64,000 nt of DNA from a virus. Within the stretch, counting starts at the first letter, position 1. The number at the start of each line of letters is the position of its first letter. This document shows, piece by piece, positions 40,647 to 49,490 of this stretch. The notes under the pieces were generated by a model. The model did not search any database, was not told the origin of the DNA, and saw nothing but the letters and a program-made list of their open reading frames with translations. The stretch covers positions 1-64,000 of the IMG/VR virus record IMGVR_UViG_3300037486_000582; one strand, 5' to 3'. Made by a program: the position numbers and the translations under genes.

Positions 40647-40979
40647 CTACTCGCCGATCCAGAGGACGACGACGTTGTCGTGCCCGCTGAGATCGGTCGC
40701 GGGGGCGACCTCCGCCGCCGGTGCTCCGCTGCCGTTGGCGTAGCACTTCAGCGTCGGCGTCCCGGTCACGTCCACGATGCGGAACCACCTGAGGGTGGCG
40801 CCGTCGTAGTGCGGGACGTACGGGCTGTGGATGACCTCGACCCCGTTCGGCAGGTTCGCCTTCACGGAGTATCCGCCCGCGGGGTACGAGCTGTCCGGGC
40901 TGGCGTCGAGCCGGCCAGCCATGATGGGCGCGGAAGGCTGCGAGCCGCCCTGCCGCGTGCTGTTGACGACGAGTGCCAT
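40647..40979 (-). CDS. Possible head decoration protein
   Basis: 110 residues, GGAGG 6 nt before ATG. Beta-rich (GYSVKANLPNGVEVIHSPYVPHYDGATLRWFRIVD). It lies just downstream of the major capsid gene, the usual place for decoration proteins; assignment is by position. Confidence 0.55.
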   Translation of the reverse strand: MALVVNSTRQGGSQPSAPIMAGRLDASPDSSYPAGGYSVKANLPNGVEVIHSPYVPHYDGATLRWFRIVDVTGTPTLKCYANGSGAPAAEVAPATDLSGHDNVVVLWIGE

Positions 40980-40998
40980 GTCAGACCTCCATCGGTAC

Positions 40999-41028
40999 GG
41001 GGCCGACGCCTATGAAGACGCCGGCCCC
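40999..41028. other. Hairpin downstream of major capsid gene
   Basis: GGGGCCG / CGGCCCC arms, 7 bp, within the 110-bp gap 40980-41089. A shorter CCACG-CGTGG hairpin lies near 41078. These may stabilise or partly terminate the capsid mRNA. Confidence 0.4.
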
Positions 41029-41089
41029 GGCCCACTCACTCCCCAAGCAGCGCGGCCGCGGAGCAGTCCGCAACCACGCCGGCCGTGGC

Positions 41090-42022
41090 TCAGACCGCGA
41101 CCACTCCCGTCGCCTTCACGACCGCCGGCTCGTGCGCGAAGCGGAAGTCCACTCGCGCCGTGACGACGATGATGAAGACGCCCGCCGACACGTCGCGGTC
41201 GGTGTCGATGCGGATCTGACGCCACACGCCGAAGAGCATGTTGGCCGGGTCCGTCATCAGGACGACCGTCTCGTTCGTGCCGCCGCCCAGGTTGGTCGGG
41301 AACACGGGCACGCCCATGACCTCGATCCCCTGGAACGGCCGGGACTGGAGCCCCGTGACCTGCTCGTCGCCGAGCAGCGTGGCGCGGTCGCCGAGGTGCT
41401 CCTGGTAGTCGATGTCGGCCTCGTCCGCGGTGAGGAAGCGGAGGGTCCGCTTGTCCCGCCGGAACTCGGACGGCATCGTCTTCAGGATGTCCTTCAGCAC
41501 GGACCGCTGGAGCGTCGCCCCGCCCGCGAGCACGGTGTTCGTCACGGCGCGGACGATGAACCCGTTGAGCGTCTTCAGCAGGTCGTCGGTGGACGAGGTG
41601 TCGCCGTTGAACGCGAGGTCCTCCAGGTCGAGCCCGATGCGCTCGGCCATGGTCGCCCGCACGGTCGACTCGAACGTCCCGCGTTCGATGCTGTCCTCCA
41701 GTGCTTCGAAGCTGATGCGCGTTTCCGCCTTCACCAGCTGAGCGTCCAGCTCCACCTTGGACGTGTCGGGCACGGAGCGCTGGCCCAGAGGCAGCGACTG
41801 CGCCTCCGTTCCCTTGCGCAGCGCGCGGCTGCCGTACCGAATCTTCTCCCTGAGCTCCTTCGGCGCGTTCATGTCGACACGCGTCATCTGCGGCATCACG
41901 ACTGCCTGGTCGATTGCCAGCTGGATGAAGCGGTCGGCCTGGGCGGGCTCGAGAAGACCGCCGGGCGCGAGGTTGGCCAGGAGGAAGTCCGCCTTCTGGA
42001 CGATGTCTCTGTTGTCCTGCAT
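41090..42022 (-). CDS. Major capsid protein (HK97 fold)
   Basis: 310 residues from ATG at 42022 (GGAG upstream). Helical N-arm, then AQADRFIQLAIDQAVVMPQMTRVDM, ETRISFEALEDSIERG, ERIGLDLEDLAFNGD, RSVLKDILKTMPSEFRRDKRTLRFL and GIEVMGVPVFPTN. These are the spine helix, P-domain and A-domain of HK97-type capsids. It follows the scaffold-like gene by 13 nt and is expected to be cleaved by the XkdF-type protease encoded upstream. Confidence 0.9.
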   Translation of the reverse strand: MQDNRDIVQKADFLLANLAPGGLLEPAQADRFIQLAIDQAVVMPQMTRVDMNAPKELREKIRYGSRALRKGTEAQSLPLGQRSVPDTSKVELDAQLVKAETRISFEALEDSIERGTFESTVRATMAERIGLDLEDLAFNGDTSSTDDLLKTLNGFIVRAVTNTVLAGGATLQRSVLKDILKTMPSEFRRDKRTLRFLTADEADIDYQEHLGDRATLLGDEQVTGLQSRPFQGIEVMGVPVFPTNLGGGTNETVVLMTDPANMLFGVWRQIRIDTDRDVSAGVFIIVVTARVDFRFAHEPAVVKATGVVAV

Positions 42023-42035
42023 GGCTCCTTCTCCC

Positions 42036-43442
42036 TCACATGATCCACGGTCCGCCGCGGCGCCCGCTGCGAGACCTGTCCGTCGAGCCGTCGCCCTTCC
42101 CCTGCGTCGGCGCCTCACTCCTGCTCGCCGGTGCCTCGGGCGCGGCGGCGAGCGTCCTCTCCATGGTGTCCAGCCGCTTCATGACGGCCGTCATCGGATC
42201 GTCGGTCGGGCCGTCCTTGGCCGCCTTGTCGGCGGTCGGGCCGGAACCGACGTTGCCCAGGTTGCCGCCCTCGCGGGCGGGCGGGCTCGGCTGCGTCTCG
42301 GCGGATCGCTTCGCCGTGTCGGCCGTCGCTGTGACCGGCGTCGCGGCGTCGGCCAGAGCAGCGCCCGGTGTCTCGTCGCCGGCCGTGCCCTCGGTCTGCT
42401 CCAGCATCGCGAAGATGGGGCGGAGCGCGGCGAGGACACGCATGAGGCGCGACGGGCCGACCGCCTTCGACACGGTCTCGAGCTCGTCGTCGGAAAGCCC
42501 GGTGAGCGACTTGGCGACCCCGGCCACCTGATTGCGGATGGACACGAGCTCGTCCGGGGTCGTCGCTTCGGCGATCCGCGTGATGGCCTGGGCGATCACA
42601 GCGAGCTTGTCACCTGCCTCGCTCCCGACCCGCGAGAGCTTGGTGTCCATCTCCTTGTGGGACTCCTGCTCCGCCGGAGCAGCCAGCACCGCCCCCGCCT
42701 CGGCGACGACCGGCGGAGCTACCGCCGTTGCTGTCTCCGTGGCCTTCTCGCTCGTCGCGCTCTCCTTCTCCATCTCGACGGCTCCGCTCGGGGCAGCTCC
42801 AGCCGTCGGCTGCGGATACCGCTCCGCCAGCGCGTTCAGTTGAGCTGCCAGGTTACGGACGGCAGCCAGGGTGGCACCGTCCAGGGTTTCCGCGCCGGAC
42901 GCGCGCTGCGCGATCTCGCTCGCCGTGGCCGCGATCGTGGAGAGCGCCTGCGCCACCGCGCCACCGGCCTTCTCCGCCATCGCCGCCTCTCCCGGCTCTG
43001 CTGCCGCGCCGTCGCTCATGGGCGAAGGATACCGCGAGAGCGCCCCGCGCAGAAGGTCCGAGATCGTCTGGACCTCGGTGGCCAGTTCCGCGGGGACCGG
43101 CTGCGCGTTCGCTTCCGCCGTCTCCTGCGCGCCGCGGATCATGTTGCCGATGGACACGAGGCGCTCCGTCGCCTCGGTGACGACGCGCATCAGCCCTTCC
43201 TTCACCGGCGTCGGGAGCGACAACTCGGCCTTGGCGGTCGGCTGCTCCTCGGCTGCCCTGCTGTCTCCCTCCATGGTCCCTCCGTGCTTCACCACTAGGA
43301 ATCGGCGACGGTTCGCAGCTCGGTCAACCAGCGAGACCTCCTCAACGAGTATCTCGCTGAGCCGGTGCTGTGCTTCCACTGGGTCCAGCCCGAGGAAGAT
43401 GCGCGCCACTTCCAGCGCGTGATCGAGCTTGCTGATGTCCAC
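42036..43442 (-). CDS. Scaffold-like protein starting with a split XkdF C-terminal segment
   Basis: 468 residues from the GTG at 43442; TAGTCT lies 6 nt upstream (43449-43454), so a leaderless start is likely. The first 55 residues end in RLSEILVEEVSLVDRAANRRRFLVVK, which matches the C-terminal segment of XkdF-type prohead proteases. The protease core itself is at the end of the giant gene just upstream. The remainder is low-complexity, Ala/Glu-rich and helical, as expected of a scaffold. It immediately precedes the major capsid gene. Confidence 0.7.
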   Translation of the reverse strand: MDISKLDHALEVARIFLGLDPVEAQHRLSEILVEEVSLVDRAANRRRFLVVKHGGTMEGDSRAAEEQPTAKAELSLPTPVKEGLMRVVTEATERLVSIGNMIRGAQETAEANAQPVPAELATEVQTISDLLRGALSRYPSPMSDGAAAEPGEAAMAEKAGGAVAQALSTIAATASEIAQRASGAETLDGATLAAVRNLAAQLNALAERYPQPTAGAAPSGAVEMEKESATSEKATETATAVAPPVVAEAGAVLAAPAEQESHKEMDTKLSRVGSEAGDKLAVIAQAITRIAEATTPDELVSIRNQVAGVAKSLTGLSDDELETVSKAVGPSRLMRVLAALRPIFAMLEQTEGTAGDETPGAALADAATPVTATADTAKRSAETQPSPPAREGGNLGNVGSGPTADKAAKDGPTDDPMTAVMKRLDTMERTLAAAPEAPASRSEAPTQGKGDGSTDRSRSGRRGGPWIM

Positions 43443-43459
43443 GAGCACAGACTATACCC

Positions 43460-46400
43460 CTACGGAGCCTCAGGTCCAAGGGCTTCGCGCAACGCGGTTC
43501 CACCCATGCTGTAGCCGGTGAACGCGCCAGCCTTCACCGCAGCCCACACGTCGTCGTTCTTGACACGGGTGGCCAGGAACCACGTTCCCACGGGAAATGA
43601 CTCGCCGCCGTGCTCCTCGACGCGCTTGGAAAGGTAGCTCTCGATGGGGATGACGCCTTCCACGGGCTTCCCCTTGTGCATCACCTTCACCTTCCCGCCA
43701 AAGTGCTCCAGGAACGAATGAGCAGCCTTCTCGACCTCCTTCGCGCTGTAGACGTCGCCCTGCGCGTCGACCTCGTCTGGCACCAGAACGACGCCAAAGA
43801 CGTACCGCTCCTCTGTCTCGGGCGACTCGGCCTTCAGCAGCCGCACCGCGCGCTCGAGCTTGTGGAGCTTCGCGACGGGCTCGCCGCCGCGCACGAGCTC
43901 GCCGGGCCGGAGCAACCCGCGCACGTCCTCAGTCGACGACGGGGCGGCCCCGGGAATAATCTCGAGTGCCTCGGCCGGGCCGAACCACCTGACACGCCGC
44001 GGCGGCCCATCTTCCCAGAGGAGCTCCAGCAACTGGACCAAGATCGTGTCGCCGACGTTCGCGTCGAGCTTCTTGTTCCCGGTGCGCCCCACGGTGACGT
44101 AGGTCTTTCCGTCGTGCTCGACCGGCTCCGCCCACCCTGCGGCGTCACCCGCTGGGATCGGCCCCACGGCCCCGACGAAGTCGTAGACCCCGGGCGAGCC
44201 CTTCACCTCATGCCGGCCGACGACCAGCGCACGCAGCTCGCGTGTCAGCTTCACCTTCGCCCAGAGGTCGTTCTCTCCGCCAAGACTGTACGTGCTCCCG
44301 AACTGCTTGAGCAGCGCGCCTTCGCTCCCCGGCTGAGCCTTCGCCCATTCCATGCTGCGCACGAGCTGGCTTCTGGTCTTGGCCATGCGTCGCGGCGCGA
44401 GGATGAACCGCTCCCCGAGCTTCTGGCCTGCCCACCACCGCTCGAGCAGCCGCCGCCGCTGAGCCAACGGGACGGCCGTGAGGTTCCCTTGTGGACTGAG
44501 GTACAGCGCGTCGAAGACGACGAAGCGCAGGGCGCTGTCGTCGGCTGGCCCGGTCCCGCGAAAGCGCGCCAGCTCCCGCCGTGGCAGGAAGTTACCCTTG
44601 GCGTCCACGCCCATGATCTCGCCGTCGAGGATGAAGTTGCCTCCGACCTTCCGCAAGTCTGCCGTGAGCCCAGGAAGAACGGAGGAGAGGTCGCGCTTCC
44701 TGTCCTCCGTGAAGACAAGCACACCGCCGTCCTCCACGCCGGGAGCCACACCGGCGTCCCAGGACTCAGCAACGGCGCGGAAGCCGTTGTACTTGGGCTC
44801 GACCTGGACTCCGTCACGGACGAGCTGGTCCGTGAAGACGGTCCGCGCCGCGAGGTCGGCGTCGGTGAACGTGGACGTCTCGCGTTTCGCCGGCTTCATC
44901 GGCTGGAACAGGGCTGGCGGACGGAGCAACGTGCGGTCGCCGCCCTTGTCGTCGGTATCGTCGATGTCGGCCGGGTCCCACACCTGTGTTCCATCTGACT
45001 GGACGCGGAATCGCTTCTCGGCCGGCTCCACCGGAGTGCTGCTCACGGTGCCGTTCGCGAGCGCGTGGACGTGCGTGTTGCCGCGCAACGCCGGGCCGCC
45101 GGTGCGCCCAGCGTCGGCGAGGCCGTGGACGTGCGCCTGGCCGCCGCGTTCGGTTGTCGTAACCCCGCCGCCGGGCAGCCGGTGGCTGTGACCTTGTGCC
45201 TCCGTCTGCTTCGGAATGGCGCGCCGCGGGTCGGACCCCGGGCTGAACTGGAACAGGTCTGAGTCGACCTCCTCAGCGACGAGCGTGAACAATCCCTTGA
45301 GCCGCTGACCGCCGAGCCGGAACTTCAGGAACGCGCGCTGGGCGTCGAGGAGGTCGGCGCGACCGCTGTCGATCCGCTGGATGCCGGACGCCGTGTTCTT
45401 CGTATCGTTCAGCGCCAGCCCGGCGACGCGCGTCCCTGGAGCCACGTCGCCTTCGAAGTTGAGCAGCGCGTTGCCGGCCTCCTGTCTGACGCCGGCAATG
45501 ACCTCCTCACCCGAGAGCGGATCGCGCTGGAGCTGGAAGTCCCACACCCCGGAGCCGTCCGGTTTCCCCAGGACCAGGTGCCACACCTGACGACTCGGCG
45601 CCGCACGGACGACGGTCTGTCCCTTCCACCACTGCCAGAGCAGCGCGAAGGGCACGCGCTCCTGTTTCGCGACGGGCTCCGTCTCTTCTTCCTCCGGGTC
45701 GTACCCCTCTCGGAGAACCTTCCGCTCGCTCCTGCGGTACTGGAACTCCCCATCGAGGACGACGTTCTCCTCCGTGAAGAAGCGGGCGTCCACGAGCGCG
45801 TCTCGGATGCGCCGCGCCTCGGCCTCACTGTCCGCGAGCCAGAACCTGTACTCCCGCGGCGTCGCCTGCATGAGCGTCGTAGGCATCCCGCTCTGCCCAA
45901 GCGGGGGCATCGTCTCGTTGTCGACGGAGTGCCGGCGCAACACGCCGGGGAGCAGCACCTTGTTGAACCCGCCCGTCCAGAAGGTTTCGCCCTCCTGCGC
46001 GACGCCTTCCTCCATTGGCTGGTCCCCGCCTTCCAGCATCCGGAAGGTCAGCGTCCCACTGAACTTCGGGTCACCCGTGAGGAAGTACTCGTGCGAGAAC
46101 GGCTTCTGCAGTCCCCACTCCGCCTGCGGTGTCGCCACCTCGACGTAGACCCCGGGCTCGTTCCGCGTCGCCCCGACCCCGCCCGGCTCCACGACGACGT
46201 CGCCGAGGTCAAGCCAGACAGTCGGCTGCCGGCTCTTGGCCGCCGCGAAGATCCGGTCCGGGAGCATCATCGGCTTGGTGTAGCGGCTGCCGGCCACGTC
46301 GAAGGCGTCGGCAATGACGCGCGCCTCGGCAACCGTGTTGACCTCGGGGACGGCCCCAGCCTTCTGGAGCGCCATGGTCCAGCCGACCAGGAAGTCCTTC

Positions 46401-49135
46401 ACCTGCATTCGGAGGTCGGCGTGCAGCGTCTTCCCGCGGAAGTGGAACTGCATCACGGCCGGCCGCTTGCCGGGCGCGTCGGGCCAGTCTTGAAGCGGGT
46501 CGTCCTGCTTCGCTGTGAGTGCCATCTCCTTGACGGTTCGGTCCTCGTGCGGAACGAGGACCAGGTCGTACAAGGCGACGTGGTTCGTGTACGGGCCGCC
46601 CTGCCCCTCCGTGTGGAACTGCACCCGCTGAGAGAGCCGCGGCCCGAGCGCGCGTCCGAGGCGAAACTTGATGACGTGCTCCGTGTCCGCGTCGAACGGG
46701 CCACGAATCAGAAGGTCGATGTCGTTCTCGCTCTTACCCGCGTTGCAGACCGAGCCGACCAGGTAGACGGCCGGCATCCGCAACGCCATCGGCTTCGACA
46801 GGGCGCCGAGAACCTCGGTCAGCGCGACCGGGTCGTCGGCATGGACAGCGGCCCCTCCGGGATAGATGGGGGCGAACTGCCCGTCTCCATCCACGTCGCC
46901 CTTCGACATGCCCCGCCGGAGCAACGCGGTCGTCTCCTCCGCGAGCGGGTCGACCTCGACGGTCTGCACGTTCCGGCGCTCGAGCTCGCGGAGCAGCATG
47001 ATGTGGGCGTTGACCACGTCCTCCCGCGTGACGCCTTCCGCCCTGGTCGTGCGCGGAGGGAAGGCTCGGGCGAACAGCCTGTGAAGCTCCCTGTCCATGG
47101 AGATGAGCTGCCCGTCCGGCTCCGTCGCGAGCGCCTCCGGGCTCGGGTCGGCGACGAACTCCTGAATCGCCTTGAGCGTCCTGTCGCGAAGGGCATCGTC
47201 GATGGTCAACTGCCTGGACTTCTCGACGTCCCTGTCGAAGTCCACCGTGGCGCCGAACCGCCGGCCGCCGGGCGGCTGCTTCAGCCGAAGCGGTGGCTCG
47301 AACAGCACGACCAGGTTCAAGGGCAGGTACCAGATGCTCTGCTCGGTGGCGAACTCCCTGGCCGAGAACTCGTCGACTCCGGCCCGCTGTTCCGCCGTGA
47401 GCTGCGCCATCGAGTCGATCTGCACCGGGTCGTCCTGAGCAACGACAGCCCAGACGTAAGCTCCGTCGAAGTCCGCTGGCGCGACCTCGTTGACGAGCGC
47501 CTGGGGCTGGCCGACGCGGGTCGTGCGCCGCCGCCTGGAGAGCAGCCCGGCCGTCTGCCCAGCCCGCAGCCTTGCGATGAAGTGCTTCGGGTCCGGCACC
47601 TTGAGCGCCGGAAGCTCTCCGCGCGGCGGCTCGGCCTGCCACACCATGACCGGAACGAGCCCGCGCGACGTGATGACCGCCGCTCCAAGTTCCTCGATGT
47701 CGCCGGACTGGGCAAGGGAACAGACCGCCGGGTCCAGGAACGCTGCCTTCCGCGCCTCGCGAACGACGTCCGCCGCGAGGTCGACGTGCGCGCCCTGGGC
47801 ACGCCCCGCAGGGGCAGCCCGAAGCTGAAGCGGTGGGCTGAACGACCGGACGACTGTGGCCGGGATGTAGAAGAGGCTCTCCGCCTTGGCGAAGTACGCC
47901 TTCGTCTGCTCCGCGACGTGAGCAGCGCGGCCGCCGAGGGCTTCGACGGAAGCCACGCGCTCCGCGTCCCCAAGGGTAGCGACTGCCCAGACGAACGAGT
48001 CGGAGAAGCCCAGCGGCTCCAACTCGTTCACGAGCGCCTGCTGGACCCCGGTGCGCCCGCGCATCGCCGTCGAGGAGAGAACGCCGACAGGCAAGCCCTG
48101 GCGTGCACGCTCGAGCAGGAACCGCGGGTTGGGCACACGCAGCGTCGGGAAGGAGCCGGATTCCGCCATGAAGACCTGGACGTCTCGAACGACGACCTGT
48201 GGGCCAGTCGGAACGTTCGTCTCCAGGGGTTCCGGGAAGGCGGCGACAACCTTGACCGGCCAAGCGTACAGCGGAGCAGCACACCAAGACGGCTGCGCCC
48301 CGCACCATTCGGCGCGGATGGCCTGCGTGATCCTGTGCTCGTCTTCGCGGGCAGCGAACTGCTCATCCGAGAGCTCCGCGACGGTGCCAAGTTCAACGAC
48401 GCCGAGCGCTCGCCTCCCGTTGAGCAGCACGTACCGCGCCTCTCCGATGTCGAGCGGGCGGCTCTTGACGAGCAACGTCTTCTCCCCGGACAGGATGGCC
48501 TCGGCCATGGCCATCGGAGAGACGGCAAGCCCAACGGTCGGAAGATCGTCGTCCTGCTTGCCGAGGCCGACGACGACCCCGGGATGGACCGCTTCGGACA
48601 ACGCGCGCAATGCGGAACGCGCAAGGCTCGTCAGGACGGTCGGGCCGAATCGCAGCGTGTGCGTGTGCTCGCCGTCCATCACCGTTCGCGCGCCGGCGAG
48701 CGCGTGCGGGTGAAGCCCGGCCGTCTCGGTGATCAGTTCGACGCCGTCGCCGAGCGCCACGACGTGGCGGTGCCCGCTTCCAGCCGGAGCAGCCGCCCCG
48801 TCCACGATCTGGTGGGCGTGCGGTCCATCGCTGTTCGTCACGAGCATCGCCCCGGCCGGAAGCGTAACCCGTTCGCCGCCGGCCAGGCCGACGATGGTGG
48901 TCCCGCCGAGGTGGAAGACGTGCTGATGGAGCCCGCCCAGGCCGGTCTCCGTCGTGGACGATACGTCGTGGACGTGGGCGCCGGAGGCACACTCGAGATC
49001 GCCGAGCCTGTGCATCATGTCGATCTGCGTGCGCTCCGCGTCCTTCGCGCGTTCAGCGAGCAGCGCCTCGGCGTTCTTCAGCGCCACGTCCATACGACGC
49101 TCGAGCTCCTCTCGCGGTGTGCAGGCAGCCGTCAT
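43460..49135 (-). CDS. Giant polyvalent protein: NTase, phosphoesterase, ATP-dependent ligase and XkdF-type prohead protease
   Basis: 1,891 residues from ATG at 49135 (ATGA overlap). Order: paired-His repeats (about 50-160: AHVH, HQH, HAH, HRH, HPH, HTH); ASCH-like module (about 205-325, ILSGEKTLLVKSR); two tandem repeats (about 326-460 and 508-642); pol-beta-type nucleotidyltransferase (about 793-860, GSVCNAGKSENDIDLLI, later LYDLVL); LigD-type phosphoesterase motif (about 893-911, FHFRGKTLHADLRM), plus a degenerate second copy (about 1165-1290); a second His-pair cluster (about 1315-1358). The ATP-dependent ligase core is at about 1445-1700: motif I EPKYNGFR at Lys1448, ILDGEI, FDALYL, EGALLK, WAKVKL, then OB fold. 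The XkdF protease is at about 1775-1885 (FGVVLVPDEVDAQGDVYS, PVGTWFLATRV, TGYSMGG). Activities are inferred from motifs. Confidence 0.8.
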   Translation of the reverse strand: MTAACTPREELERRMDVALKNAEALLAERAKDAERTQIDMMHRLGDLECASGAHVHDVSSTTETGLGGLHQHVFHLGGTTIVGLAGGERVTLPAGAMLVTNSDGPHAHQIVDGAAAPAGSGHRHVVALGDGVELITETAGLHPHALAGARTVMDGEHTHTLRFGPTVLTSLARSALRALSEAVHPGVVVGLGKQDDDLPTVGLAVSPMAMAEAILSGEKTLLVKSRPLDIGEARYVLLNGRRALGVVELGTVAELSDEQFAAREDEHRITQAIRAEWCGAQPSWCAAPLYAWPVKVVAAFPEPLETNVPTGPQVVVRDVQVFMAESGSFPTLRVPNPRFLLERARQGLPVGVLSSTAMRGRTGVQQALVNELEPLGFSDSFVWAVATLGDAERVASVEALGGRAAHVAEQTKAYFAKAESLFYIPATVVRSFSPPLQLRAAPAGRAQGAHVDLAADVVREARKAAFLDPAVCSLAQSGDIEELGAAVITSRGLVPVMVWQAEPPRGELPALKVPDPKHFIARLRAGQTAGLLSRRRRTTRVGQPQALVNEVAPADFDGAYVWAVVAQDDPVQIDSMAQLTAEQRAGVDEFSAREFATEQSIWYLPLNLVVLFEPPLRLKQPPGGRRFGATVDFDRDVEKSRQLTIDDALRDRTLKAIQEFVADPSPEALATEPDGQLISMDRELHRLFARAFPPRTTRAEGVTREDVVNAHIMLLRELERRNVQTVEVDPLAEETTALLRRGMSKGDVDGDGQFAPIYPGGAAVHADDPVALTEVLGALSKPMALRMPAVYLVGSVCNAGKSENDIDLLIRGPFDADTEHVIKFRLGRALGPRLSQRVQFHTEGQGGPYTNHVALYDLVLVPHEDRTVKEMALTAKQDDPLQDWPDAPGKRPAVMQFHFRGKTLHADLRMQVKDFLVGWTMALQKAGAVPEVNTVAEARVIADAFDVAGSRYTKPMMLPDRIFAAAKSRQPTVWLDLGDVVVEPGGVGATRNEPGVYVEVATPQAEWGLQKPFSHEYFLTGDPKFSGTLTFRMLEGGDQPMEEGVAQEGETFWTGGFNKVLLPGVLRRHSVDNETMPPLGQSGMPTTLMQATPREYRFWLADSEAEARRIRDALVDARFFTEENVVLDGEFQYRRSERKVLREGYDPEEEETEPVAKQERVPFALLWQWWKGQTVVRAAPSRQVWHLVLGKPDGSGVWDFQLQRDPLSGEEVIAGVRQEAGNALLNFEGDVAPGTRVAGLALNDTKNTASGIQRIDSGRADLLDAQRAFLKFRLGGQRLKGLFTLVAEEVDSDLFQFSPGSDPRRAIPKQTEAQGHSHRLPGGGVTTTERGGQAHVHGLADAGRTGGPALRGNTHVHALANGTVSSTPVEPAEKRFRVQSDGTQVWDPADIDDTDDKGGDRTLLRPPALFQPMKPAKRETSTFTDADLAARTVFTDQLVRDGVQVEPKYNGFRAVAESWDAGVAPGVEDGGVLVFTEDRKRDLSSVLPGLTADLRKVGGNFILDGEIMGVDAKGNFLPRRELARFRGTGPADDSALRFVVFDALYLSPQGNLTAVPLAQRRRLLERWWAGQKLGERFILAPRRMAKTRSQLVRSMEWAKAQPGSEGALLKQFGSTYSLGGENDLWAKVKLTRELRALVVGRHEVKGSPGVYDFVGAVGPIPAGDAAGWAEPVEHDGKTYVTVGRTGNKKLDANVGDTILVQLLELLWEDGPPRRVRWFGPAEALEIIPGAAPSSTEDVRGLLRPGELVRGGEPVAKLHKLERAVRLLKAESPETEERYVFGVVLVPDEVDAQGDVYSAKEVEKAAHSFLEHFGGKVKVMHKGKPVEGVIPIESYLSKRVEEHGGESFPVGTWFLATRVKNDDVWAAVKAGAFTGYSMGGTALREALGPEAP

Positions 49136-49479
49136 GTCGTCACCTTCGGCCCCTCCGGTGGACCCCAAGCCCGCTCCGGAGCGGGCGGTTCCCACACGGT
49201 TCCGTCCAGCGTCGCACGCAGCGCCCGCGGAAGCGAGTCCAGCGCACGCTGGGTGCTGTAGTGGAGGTCCACGCGGAGCTTCGCGAACCAGTCGTAGCAG
49301 ATGTTCGCCCTCCGCTTCACCTCGGCCTCCGTCGGAGCAACCGAGACGGTGACGATGAGGCTCGCCGCCCGGTCCTCCACGAAGCTGTTGCGAACGACCC
49401 GCCCGACCGCGGCAAAGACACGGCGCAGAGAGGCCTCGTCCTTCACTAGAGCGACCAGGAACTCGCGCTTCGTTGACAT
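49132..49479 (-). CDS. Small protein upstream of the giant gene
   Basis: 115 residues from ATG at 49479, ribosome site GGGGAAGG adjoining. The frame is open further upstream but overlaps the MuF-like gene without a signal. Contains FLVALVKDEASLRRVFAAVGRVVRNSFVEDRAASLIVTVSV and a helical RANICYDWFAKLRVDLHYSTQRALDSL. No family recognised; stop overlaps the giant gene's start, so they are coupled. Confidence 0.55.
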   Translation of the reverse strand: MSTKREFLVALVKDEASLRRVFAAVGRVVRNSFVEDRAASLIVTVSVAPTEAEVKRRANICYDWFAKLRVDLHYSTQRALDSLPRALRATLDGTVWEPPAPERAWGPPEGPKVTT

Positions 49480-49490
49480 CCTTCCCCTCG

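Noticed and set aside
45578-49261. Plus-strand open frame of about 1,227 codons opposite the giant protein gene
   Set aside because: Composition is Arg/Leu/Val shadow-like and no domain is seen; the minus strand has many intact family motifs.
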